DNA of 16,000 nt from DATFQE01 sp035264445 (lineage in GTDB: Bacteria; Actinomycetota; Thermoleophilia; Gaiellales; Gaiellaceae): the NCBI GenBank assembly GCA_035264445.1, contig DATFQE010000144.1, positions 1 to 16,000 of the forward strand, read 5' to 3'. The notes under the pieces are model-generated. The model searched no databases. It was not told the origin of the DNA and saw nothing but the letters and a program-made list of their open reading frames with translations. The position numbers were made by a program, and so were the translations under genes. Shown here one piece after another: positions 1 to 7,224 of this stretch. Numbering within the stretch: position 1 is the stretch's first letter; the number at the start of each line of letters is the position of its first letter.

Positions 1-761
1 ACGCCGCCGAGCAGGTTCTCGCCCTGCTTGCGCGCCCGGACGAACATCACGAGGAGCCGCTGGCGCGGCGTCGCGGGGTAACCGCGCAGCCGGCTCATCG
101 AGAGCTGCGACCAGCCGTCGGCTCCCGTCGCCTGCTCCGGCGGGATGCTGAACTGGTTGTACGGCGTCGCCGTCACGTAGACGAGCGCGCCCTGGACCGG
201 ACGGCCGCCGCACGCGGAGACATGGAACCGGACGGTCAGCGCTTGCGTGCTCCGGCCGACCGGGGTGGGCGCGATGCTCTGCCCGTCCACGGTGAGCCGG
301 GCCGGCGGAGCCAGCTGGCCGATGTTGATCGGCCCTGTTCCCGACGGACAGCCCGTCGCGCTGGGCCCGCTCCTCGTGACGACGGCGGTCGGCGCCGAGG
401 TAGCCGTTGTCGAGCCGTCGGCGTTCGTGGCCGTGACCCGGACGCGAATCGTGTGGCCGACGTCGGCGCCGCGGAGCGCGTACGTCCGCTCGGTCGCCCC
501 CGAGATCTCGGCGCAACCGTTGCCGTTCGCGTTGCAGCGCAGCCACTGGTAGCGGAACGTGATCGTGCCCGTGCCTGTCCACGTGCCGTTCTGCGCGGTC
601 AGGGTCTGGCTCTGCTGAGCATTTCCCGTGATCGACGGCGGCGTAGCGTTGACGGGCGGAGCCTGGCGGGCAGCCGTGCCGAGCCCGGCGAGCGACGCGA
701 AGACGGCGGCGCTCGCGACGGCGAGCACGGCCACTCCGAGCGTGCGGTGCTTCTTCGTCAT
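1..761 (-). CDS. Secreted Ig-like repeat protein (3' end cut by window edge)
   Basis: Read on the minus strand from the ATG at 759-761, this gives 253 residues before the edge. Residues 1-30 look like a signal peptide (MTKKHRT, then an Ala/Val/Leu-rich stretch ending near GLGTAA). Residues 40-130 form one Ig-like module with the signature GTWTG, YQWLRC, a second Cys seven residues on (C76/C83), ISGATERTY, and ATNADGS before a strand ending TAVV. Residues 140-253 form a second beta-rich region (QALTVRFHVSACGGRPVQGA, then IPPEQATGADGW). I know such modules from Thermoleophilia extracellular proteins, usually without an assigned function. A GGGGG run about 8 bases before ATG is a plausible Shine-Dalgarno. 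The gene diverges from the HAD gene across a 99-base gap. Extracellular or surface-bound location is inferred; no catalytic motif is visible. It probably ends a short way beyond the edge, judging from similar proteins. Confidence 0.85.
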   Translation of the reverse strand, partial: MTKKHRTLGVAVLAVASAAVFASLAGLGTAARQAPPVNATPPSITGNAQQSQTLTAQNGTWTGTGTITFRYQWLRCNANGNGCAEISGATERTYALRGADVGHTIRVRVTATNADGSTTATSAPTAVVTRSGPSATGCPSGTGPINIGQLAPPARLTVDGQSIAPTPVGRSTQALTVRFHVSACGGRPVQGALVYVTATPYNQFSIPPEQATGADGWSQLSMSRLRGYPATPRQRLLVMFVRARKQGENLLGG

Positions 762-781
762 GTTCGTGACCCCCTGTCTGG

Positions 782-804
782 TCGTCCCGCACCTCACGGG
801 ACGA
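782..804 (-). promoter_or_regulatory. Hairpin in the 5' leader of the Ig-like gene
   Basis: TCGTCCCG (782-789) and CGGGACGA (797-804) are perfect reverse complements around a 7-base loop. The stem ends about 20 bases before the ATG at 761, just upstream of the GGGGG run that could be the ribosome binding site. It could be a leader structure or a protein-binding site. The pairing is seen directly; the role is unknown. Confidence 0.45.
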
Positions 805-808
805 GAAA

Positions 809-819
809 GGGAAATTCCC
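809..819. promoter_or_regulatory. Palindrome GGGAAATTCCC, possible operator
   Basis: This is an 11-base perfect inverted repeat centred on A814 in the AT-richest part of the divergent gap, between the leader hairpin of the minus-strand gene and the -10 box of the HAD gene. Its position suits a regulator serving one or both directions. I do not recognise the cognate regulator. Confidence 0.3.
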
Positions 820-845
820 GAATAACGGCTCGGCAAAACGGCCGC

Positions 846-851
846 TAGGGT
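846..851 (+). promoter_or_regulatory. Putative -10 box TAGGGT for leaderless HAD transcript
   Basis: TAGGGT matches the actinobacterial TAnnnT -10 pattern and lies 9 bases before the GTG start at 861. No Shine-Dalgarno is present between them. The same hexamer sits 8 bases before the ATG at 15762. No convincing -35 is seen. Confidence 0.45.
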
Positions 852-860
852 CAGTGCCCC

Positions 861-1583
861 GTGACGATCCGCGGCATTCTCTTCGATCTCGACTTCACGC
901 TCGTCGACAACGACGTCGGGTGGCGGCAGCTCTGGCCCGCCGTGGCGGAGCGCTTCGCCGAGCGCTATCCGGCCTTCGATCCCGAGGAGTTCGAGTCGCG
1001 CTCCTACGAGTTCGCCGACCGCCACTACCAGCTGCTCCTCAGCGGGGACATCGACTTCGACACGTATCGGCGCGACTACGTCCGCCACGGCCTCGAGCCG
1101 TGGGGCGAGCTCGACGACGAGCTCTACGCGGCGTACTCGGACGCCCGCATCCGCTCGGTCGACCTGATCGAGCTCTTCGCCGACGCGCTGGAAACGGTCA
1201 GGGCGCTCCGCTCGCGCGGGCTCAAGATCGGGATCCTCACGAACGGGCCGTCGGAGCTCCAGCGCCGCAAGCTCCGGCTGATCGGGATCGAGGACGAGGT
1301 CGACGCGGTCGCGATCTCGGAGGAGATCGGCGTCAGCAAGCCCGATCCCGACGCGTACGCGCGCGCCGTCGCGATGCTCGAGCTCGACGCGAGCGAGGTC
1401 GCTATGGTCGGCGACCACGTCGTCAACGACGTCGCCGGCGCCCTCGCGGCCGGTCTCGCGGCGGCGGTGTGGGTCGAGCGCCGGCCCGGCGAGACGCTCC
1501 CCGAGGGCGCTCATCTCGCCCAGGAGCTGGCCGAAGTCCCGCCGCTGCTGGGATTTAACAGCGCCGACATATCCGGCGGCTAA
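861..1583 (+). CDS. HAD-superfamily hydrolase (phosphatase, subfamily IA-like)
   Basis: 240 residues from a GTG start. All four HAD motifs are present. Motif I is DLDFTLVD (nucleophile D9, general acid D11). Motif II is ILTNG (T127), motif III is SKPDPDAY (K160), and motif IV is MVGDHVVND (D185, D190). The helical insert between motifs I and II (about residues 16-100) is a C1-type cap, as in phosphoglycolate phosphatase or YjjG-like nucleotidases. The likely reaction is Mg-dependent hydrolysis of a small cytoplasmic phosphate ester. The substrate cannot be read from sequence; a sugar phosphate is a guess from the neighbouring glycan genes. The GTG lies 9 bases after TAGGGT and has no Shine-Dalgarno, which suggests a leaderless message. 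Its stop codon TAA is also the first three bases of a -10-like box for the next gene. Confidence 0.92.
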   Translation: MTIRGILFDLDFTLVDNDVGWRQLWPAVAERFAERYPAFDPEEFESRSYEFADRHYQLLLSGDIDFDTYRRDYVRHGLEPWGELDDELYAAYSDARIRSVDLIELFADALETVRALRSRGLKIGILTNGPSELQRRKLRLIGIEDEVDAVAISEEIGVSKPDPDAYARAVAMLELDASEVAMVGDHVVNDVAGALAAGLAAAVWVERRPGETLPEGAHLAQELAEVPPLLGFNSADISGG

Positions 1584-1586
1584 CAT
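1581..1586 (+). promoter_or_regulatory. Putative -10 box TAACAT overlapping the HAD stop codon
   Basis: TAACAT fits TAnnnT and ends 10 bases before the ATG at 1597. Its first three bases are the TAA stop of the HAD gene. No Shine-Dalgarno lies before the ATG, so a near-leaderless start is plausible. The alternative is simple read-through from the HAD gene. Confidence 0.35.
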
Positions 1587-1596
1587 CCGCCGCCGA

Positions 1597-2533
<937 letters not shown>

Positions 2534-2541
<8 letters not shown>

Positions 2542-3703
2542 GCGGATTCTGCTCGTGGCGGCGGCCGTGCTCGCCGCCACACTCGTCGCCGTACCCTCGG
2601 CCATGGCCAAGAAGGGAATGCTCGTCGGCCTCTACGACGAGCCCCAGACCTTCGGAAATCCAACCCGTGCCTTCCCGCTGATGCGGACGCTGCGCGCGCA
2701 GGTGGTGCGCGTCAACCTCTACTGGGGCTCGAGCGCCGGCCGTACCGGCACCGGGCTCGGAGTGGCCAAGCGCCGGCCCGGCAAGCCGCTCGACCCCAAT
2801 GACAGGGCCTACGACTGGTCGCTCTACGACCGCACGGTCCAGCTCGCGAAGCGGCACCGGATGAAGGTCGTCTTCGCCGTTTACGGCACGCCGGGCTGGG
2901 CGAATCGCGGCCGCGGGCCGAACGTGCCGCCCACGAAGATCGCCGACCTGCGGAACTTCGCCTACGCGGCCGCCAAGCGGTACAGCGGCACGTTCCGCCC
3001 GGGTGGAACGGACAGGTCGTACGCGGCGCCGCTGCCCGCCGTGCGGTTCTGGCTCGCCTGGAATGAGCCGAACAACCCGGTCTTCCTGCGCAAGCAGTAC
3101 CGGAAGGTCGGCAGGCGCTGGGTGATTCAGAGCGCACGCGACTACGCGAAGATCTGCAACGCGATCTACTCCGGCGTCAAGACGACGCTGCTCAGGGGCG
3201 AGAAGGTCGCGTGCGGCGTCACCGCACCCCGGGGCAACAACTCGCCCCGCTCGAGCCGGCCCTCGGTGTCGCCGACGGCGTTCCTCCGGGCGGCCAAGCG
3301 CGCCGGGATGAAGCGCTTCGACGCCTACGCTCACCATCCGTACTACGGCAAGCCGAGCGAGTCGCCGAGCACGCGGCCGAAGGCGAAGACGGCCGTCGGT
3401 CTCGGCAACATCAACGACCTGATCAAGGAGCTGACGCGGCTCTACGGCAAGAAGCGCCTCTGGATCACCGAGTACGGCTACCAGACCAGACCGCCCGACC
3501 GCCTCTTCGGCGTCTCGTACGCGAAGCAGGCCGCCTACCTGCGCCAGGCCTACGGCATTGCGCGCAAGAACCCGCGGGTCGACATGATGCTCTGGTTCCT
3601 GCTCCGCGACCAGCGTGCCCTCGGCGGCTGGCAGTCAGGGCTGTTGACGGTCGGCGGCAAGAGGAAGCCGGCCTTCAACGCCTTCCGGCGGCTTCCCCGC
3701 TAA
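2534..3703 (+). CDS. Secreted glycoside hydrolase of the GH-A (TIM-barrel) type
   Basis: 389 residues from a TTG inside the end of the upstream gene. GGGAG 7 bases before the TTG supports this start. A clear signal peptide follows (MRKR, hydrophobic core, cleavage probably after PSAMA at 25). The mature part reads as a beta/alpha barrel of clan GH-A. The acid/base candidate is E178 in LAWNEPN and the nucleophile candidate is E313 in WITEYGY. Supporting strands are VVRVNLYWG, KVVFAVYGTPGWA and FDAYAHHPYYG. GH5- or GH39-like enzymes look like this, but I cannot settle the family or substrate. It presumably acts outside the membrane. Its 8-base overlap with UDP-xylose synthase suggests it acts on the glycan made here, for example trimming or releasing it. 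That role is inference. Confidence 0.85.
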
Positions 3704-3719
3704 AGGAAAGCGAACATCA

Positions 3720-3737
3720 GCGGGGTAGAGTTCCCGC
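3720..3737 (+). promoter_or_regulatory. Inverted repeat with -10-like loop just before the sugar transferase start
   Basis: GCGGG (3720-3724) pairs with CCCGC (3733-3737), extended by a possible G-U pair. The 6-base loop is TAGAGT (3726-3731), which fits TAnnnT and ends 6 bases before the GTG at 3738. A read-through RNA would carry a hairpin ending directly at the start codon. A transcript starting at the GTG would not. No Shine-Dalgarno lies next to the start. Confidence 0.4.
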
Positions 3738-5267
3738 GTGGCAACGAAGCCAGCAACGAAGCCAGCCGTCCGGCCTGCCTCGTCTGAGAGACCGCCGCCG
3801 CCGGCACCGATCGGCGACATCCGTTCGGGGCGTCCATGGGTTCTCTCACCCAGCCTCTTGCGCTCGTTCGCCCGCCGCGTAGCGAGCGTCTCCTCTCTCG
3901 TCTTCCTCGACATCTGCGGGCTGACGCTCGGGTTGTATGCGGCGCTGGTCGTCCGCGAGATCTACCACGGCGCCGATTCGCTCCTGTGGGGCGTCATCTG
4001 GCGCGTCGAGAGCGACTGGATTCCGTTCCTCGGCCTCGTCACCGTGCTCGTGTTCTGGCGCGCCGGGCTCTACGCCGAGCGCGGCCACCGCGCGGGAGTG
4101 GGACGGATCGTCGGCTCGCTCTCGCTCGTAGCGGTCCTGGCGCTCGCCTTCGCGATCGGGACCAATCACGAGTTCCGTACGTACGGCCTCGTCCCGACGG
4201 CGCTGCTGTTCGCCGTGGTGCTGATCAGCCTGCTCCGCGCCAGTTACGAGGTGCTGAGCGGCGAAGCGATGCGGATCGCCGGCGTGCGGCGGCGGGCGAT
4301 CCTCGTCGGCGACCAGCAGAGCGTCAGAGAGCTCCGCCACGCCGTCGGCTCGAACCGGAGCGGCATCACGTACGAGTTCCTCGGCGTCGTCACCGACGAC
4401 ACGGGTGACGGCGACCTACCCGTCCTCGGCTCGCTCGCAAGCCTCCCGGCCGTCCTGGCCCGCGCCGGGCCCGTCGGCGAGCTGCTCCTCACGGACGGCG
4501 CCATCGAAGACCGCCAGCTGCTCGACATCGTCGAGCAGGCGCACCGGCGTGGCGTCCAGGTTCGCCTTGCGCCGAAGACGACGGCCTTGCTGACGGAGCG
4601 CGCGGCGGAGTACATCCCGGGTCAGGGGACCCCGCTCTTCGAGCTGCGGCCGCCCGCGTTCGCCGGCACCGACTGGGTGATGAAGCGCGCGTTCGACGTC
4701 GTGGTCAGCGTGCTTGTGGTCGTGCTCGGGCTCCCGTTCTGGCTGGCGATCGCGGCGGCGATCAAGCTCGGCTCGCGCGGGCCGGTCCTCTACCGCGACC
4801 GTCGGATCGGCCTCAACGAGCGGCCGTTCATGATGATCAAGTTCCGGACGATGTATGCCGACGCCGCGGCGCGGCAGCCGCAGCTCGAGGCCGACAACGA
4901 GGCGGAAGGCCCGCTGTTCAAGATCCGTCACGACCCGCGGGTGACGCCGGTCGGCCGCTTCCTCCGCCGGTTCTCGATCGACGAGATCCCGCAAGTGCTC
5001 AATGTCCTGCGCGGCGAGATGAGCCTCGTCGGGCCGCGGCCGCTCCCGGTGCGCGATTACGAGCGCCTCGAGGCCTGGCACCGCAAGCGCTATCTCGTCC
5101 TTCCCGGCATGACCGGACTGTGGCAAATCGCCGGTCGTGCCGATCTCAGCTTCGACGACCTCGTCCGACTGGACTTCTACTACCTCGAGAATTGGTCGAT
5201 CTGGCTCGACATCTCAGTGCTCGCGAAGACCGTTCCCGCCGTGATCGCGGCGCGCGGCGCCTATTGA
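3738..5267 (+). CDS. Polyprenyl-phosphate sugar-1-phosphate transferase (initiating glycosyltransferase, WbaP-like)
   Basis: 509 residues from GTG. After a Pro/Lys-rich cytoplasmic N-terminus there are about four membrane helices (roughly 52-72, 94-110, 122-141, 150-170). Next comes a soluble CoA-binding-like region (about 185-300) and a further hydrophobic helix (about 318-343). The C-terminal bacterial sugar transferase domain has its hallmarks: GPVLYRDRRIG, MIKFRTMYADA, KIRHDPRVTPVGRFLRRFSIDEIPQ (catalytic pair D415/E416), GEMSLVGPRPL and GMTGLWQIAGR. The family moves a sugar-1-phosphate from a UDP-sugar to undecaprenyl phosphate at the inner membrane face, the first step of repeat-unit synthesis. 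The sugar cannot be read from sequence. It is first in a run of four genes overlapping by 4 bases each. A perfect 12-base tandem duplication lies directly after the start codon. Confidence 0.95.
   Translation: MATKPATKPAVRPASSERPPPPAPIGDIRSGRPWVLSPSLLRSFARRVASVSSLVFLDICGLTLGLYAALVVREIYHGADSLLWGVIWRVESDWIPFLGLVTVLVFWRAGLYAERGHRAGVGRIVGSLSLVAVLALAFAIGTNHEFRTYGLVPTALLFAVVLISLLRASYEVLSGEAMRIAGVRRRAILVGDQQSVRELRHAVGSNRSGITYEFLGVVTDDTGDGDLPVLGSLASLPAVLARAGPVGELLLTDGAIEDRQLLDIVEQAHRRGVQVRLAPKTTALLTERAAEYIPGQGTPLFELRPPAFAGTDWVMKRAFDVVVSVLVVVLGLPFWLAIAAAIKLGSRGPVLYRDRRIGLNERPFMMIKFRTMYADAAARQPQLEADNEAEGPLFKIRHDPRVTPVGRFLRRFSIDEIPQVLNVLRGEMSLVGPRPLPVRDYERLEAWHRKRYLVLPGMTGLWQIAGRADLSFDDLVRLDFYYLENWSIWLDISVLAKTVPAVIAARGAY
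3741..3764 (+). repeat. 12-bp tandem duplication coding for ATKP-ATKP
   Basis: GCAACGAAGCCA occurs twice in direct succession (3741-3752 and 3753-3764) immediately after the GTG start of the sugar transferase. It encodes two copies of Ala-Thr-Lys-Pro. The copies are identical at every base, including third positions, which points to a recent duplication or slippage event. Copy number changes would stay in frame. Confidence 0.8.
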
Positions 5268-6274
5268 CGCGCGCCTCGGTCGTCGTCGTCGCCTACCGGG
5301 CCGGCGACGCGCTCACGCGGCTGCTCGACTCCCTCGAAGACGCGGCCGGGCCGCACGAGGTGCTCGTCGTCGACAACGGCGGCGGCGGCCCCGAGATCGA
5401 GGCGGCCCGCCGCCGGGAGGGCGTTCGCGTGCTCGACCCGGGCGGGAACGTCGGCTTCGCGGCCGGCTGCAACGCCGGCGCGGCCGCGGCCGACGGAGAC
5501 GTGCTCGTGTTCCTCAACCCCGACACCGTCGTCGCGCCGGGCGCGGTGTCCCAGCTCCTACGGACGCTCGAGGATCCGGCGATCGGCATCGCGATGGCGC
5601 GCCTCCGCCTGCTCGACCGTCCGGAGGTGCTCAACTCGAGCGGCCTCGAGGTGCACGTGTGCGGCCTCTCCTGGGCGGGCGGCTATGGCGAGCCCGTGGA
5701 CAGCGTCGATTGCGTTCGCGACGTCCCGGCCGCGAGCGGGACGGCCATGGCCGTCCGAGCCGCGACCTTCCGCGACCTCGGCGGCTTCACCGGGGAGCTG
5801 TTCATGTACCAGGAGGACCTCCTGCTCGGCTGGAAGGCGCGTCTCGCCGGCCTCCGCGTGGTCGTCGATCCCGACGCCGACGTCTTCCACGACTACGAGT
5901 ACGGACGGAACGCGGCCAAGCACTACCTGCTCGAGCGCAACCGGCTCGTCTTCCTGCTCTCGACGTACTCGCCCCGGCTGCTCGTGCTCCTGGCTCCCGT
6001 GCTCCTCTCGACCGAGGTAGCGCTGGCTGCGCTCGCCGTGCGCCAGGGCTGGCTGCGAGAGAAGCTGCGGGCCTGGGGCTGGGTCGCCGGACACGTTCGC
6101 TGGATCGCCCGGCATCGGCGGGCGACGCAGCGCCTGCGGCGCGTCCGGGACCGCGATCTCGCCCCGCTGCTGACGGCGACCCTCTCCCCGGCGATGGTCG
6201 ACCTCCCCGCGGGCGCCGGAGCGGCGAACCGCGCCGTCGAGGCCTACTGGCGCCTCGCCCGCCGCGCGCTGTGA
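5264..6274 (+). CDS. GT2 glycosyltransferase (rhamnosyltransferase-like)
   Basis: 336 residues from a TTG whose last two bases and the next A form the TGA stop of the sugar transferase (TTGA, 4-base overlap). This start gives MTRASVVVVAYRAGD, the expected first strand of a GT-A fold. Motifs seen: EVLVVDNGGG (32-41), NVGFAAGCNAGA (62-73), FLNPDTVVAPG (83-93, the DxD-equivalent NPD), AASGTAMAVRAATFRDLGGF (156-175) and MYQEDLLLGW (181-190, catalytic-base region). The C-terminal 100 residues contain a hydrophobic segment (about 236-258) and a basic tail, suggesting membrane association. It probably adds a sugar to the lipid-linked acceptor; donor and linkage are unknown. An in-frame upstream extension exists but lies entirely in the sugar transferase gene, so I rejected it. 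The next gene looks like a tandem paralogue. Confidence 0.9.
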   Translation: MTRASVVVVAYRAGDALTRLLDSLEDAAGPHEVLVVDNGGGGPEIEAARRREGVRVLDPGGNVGFAAGCNAGAAAADGDVLVFLNPDTVVAPGAVSQLLRTLEDPAIGIAMARLRLLDRPEVLNSSGLEVHVCGLSWAGGYGEPVDSVDCVRDVPAASGTAMAVRAATFRDLGGFTGELFMYQEDLLLGWKARLAGLRVVVDPDADVFHDYEYGRNAAKHYLLERNRLVFLLSTYSPRLLVLLAPVLLSTEVALAALAVRQGWLREKLRAWGWVAGHVRWIARHRRATQRLRRVRDRDLAPLLTATLSPAMVDLPAGAGAANRAVEAYWRLARRAL

Positions 6275-7224
6275 CCGAGCTGTCGGTCGTTCTCGTCAAC
6301 CACGACGGCGCCGAGTGCCTTCCGGCTGCGCTGCGAGCGCTCGCCGCGAACACGACGGCGCAGGACGTCGAGTGCATCGTGGTCGACTCCGCGTCGAACG
6401 ACGAGAGCTGGCACGGCGTCGAGAAGATCTGGCCGCGAGCCCGCGCGCTGCGGTTCGAGGAGAACATCGGTTTCTGCCGCGGGTGCAACGAGGGCGCGAG
6501 GGCGGCCGAGGGGCGACTCGTCGCCTTCGTCAACTTCGACGGCGAGGTGGAGCCGGGCTGGGACGAGCCGCTGAGCGACCTGCTCGCCGACGGGAACGTG
6601 TCCGTGGCGACCGGGCTTCTGCTGGACCGGGCCGGCAGGACGGTCGAGGCCGCGGGCCTCGAGATCGCGCCGAACATGGCGACGTACGGACGCCAGGAAG
6701 GAGCGCCACGGCCCGAGCCGGACGCCGCGCCCTTCGACGTCACGGCCGCGAGCGGGGCGCTGATGGCGATGCGCCGCGACGAGTTTCTCGGCCTCGGCGG
6801 CTTCTACGAGCCGATCTGGATGTACGGCGAGGAGGCCGATCTCGCGCTGCGCGTGCCGGGCCGCGTCGTCGTCCATCCGGGGAGCGCGCTCCGACATCGC
6901 CACGGCGCCGCGGCCGGGCCTCCGCGGTCACGGACGCGGCTCTACTGGGGCTCGCGCAACCGGCTGCTGAACGCGGGGCGCCATCTGCCGGCCCCGGCGC
7001 TCGTGCGGGCCGTCGCATCGTCGACGGCGTTCGACGCGCTGATGCTTGCGCAGGTGCGGACCCCGGAGGCGCTCGGTGCAGTGCTCTCCGGCTGGCGGGA
7101 CGGTCTGCGGCTGCTGCGCTCGGAGCGTCGTGCCCGCTCGCGCGCGGAGAGACGCGAGGCTGCGTCACGGCTGACCTCGCTGCGCACCGCGTTGGCCCAG
7201 CAGCGGCGGCTGGGTCGGCTGTGA
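6271..7224 (+). CDS. GT2 glycosyltransferase, divergent paralogue of the preceding gene
   Basis: 317 residues from GTG in the GTGA overlap with the previous stop. It shows the same order of motifs as its neighbour: LSVVLVNHDG, CIVVDSASND (35-44), NIGFCRGCNEGA (65-76), AASGALMAMRRDEFLGLGGF (159-178) and MYGEEADLALR (184-194). Two departures are visible. The usual NPD is NFDGE at 88-92, which keeps the Asp but loses the Pro. The loop after EEADLALR is several residues short where relatives usually have an Arg/Gly/Trp segment. The C-terminus (280-317) is very basic. It likely acts at the cytoplasmic membrane face in the same assembly pathway, though donor and acceptor are unknown. A longer in-frame ORF upstream lies inside the previous gene and is not used. 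Confidence 0.88.
   Translation: MTELSVVLVNHDGAECLPAALRALAANTTAQDVECIVVDSASNDESWHGVEKIWPRARALRFEENIGFCRGCNEGARAAEGRLVAFVNFDGEVEPGWDEPLSDLLADGNVSVATGLLLDRAGRTVEAAGLEIAPNMATYGRQEGAPRPEPDAAPFDVTAASGALMAMRRDEFLGLGGFYEPIWMYGEEADLALRVPGRVVVHPGSALRHRHGAAAGPPRSRTRLYWGSRNRLLNAGRHLPAPALVRAVASSTAFDALMLAQVRTPEALGAVLSGWRDGLRLLRSERRARSRAERREAASRLTSLRTALAQQRRLGRL

Larger units (their letters stand above)
762..860. promoter_or_regulatory. Divergent intergenic region with hairpin and palindrome
   Basis: This 99-base gap separates the start of the Ig-like gene (minus) from the start of the HAD gene (plus). It holds an 8-bp inverted repeat (TCGTCCCG at 782-789, CGGGACGA at 797-804, 7-base loop), an 11-base palindrome GGGAAATTCCC at 809-819, and a TAGGGT box at 846-851 facing the HAD gene. 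The AT-rich part around 806-836 is the natural place for the minus-strand promoter, but I see no clear TAnnnT box in that direction. Confidence 0.6.

Noticed and set aside
5120..5263. Upstream extension of the first GT2 gene to 5120
   Set aside because: It reads through the sugar transferase in another frame with Arg-rich content. The GT-A first strand begins right after the TTG at 5264.
6315..7220. Apparent 717-codon fusion ahead of the GT4-like gene
   Set aside because: The first 302 codons are an out-of-frame Arg/Ala-rich shadow of the second GT2 gene. The true start is the GTG at 7221 in a 4-base overlap.
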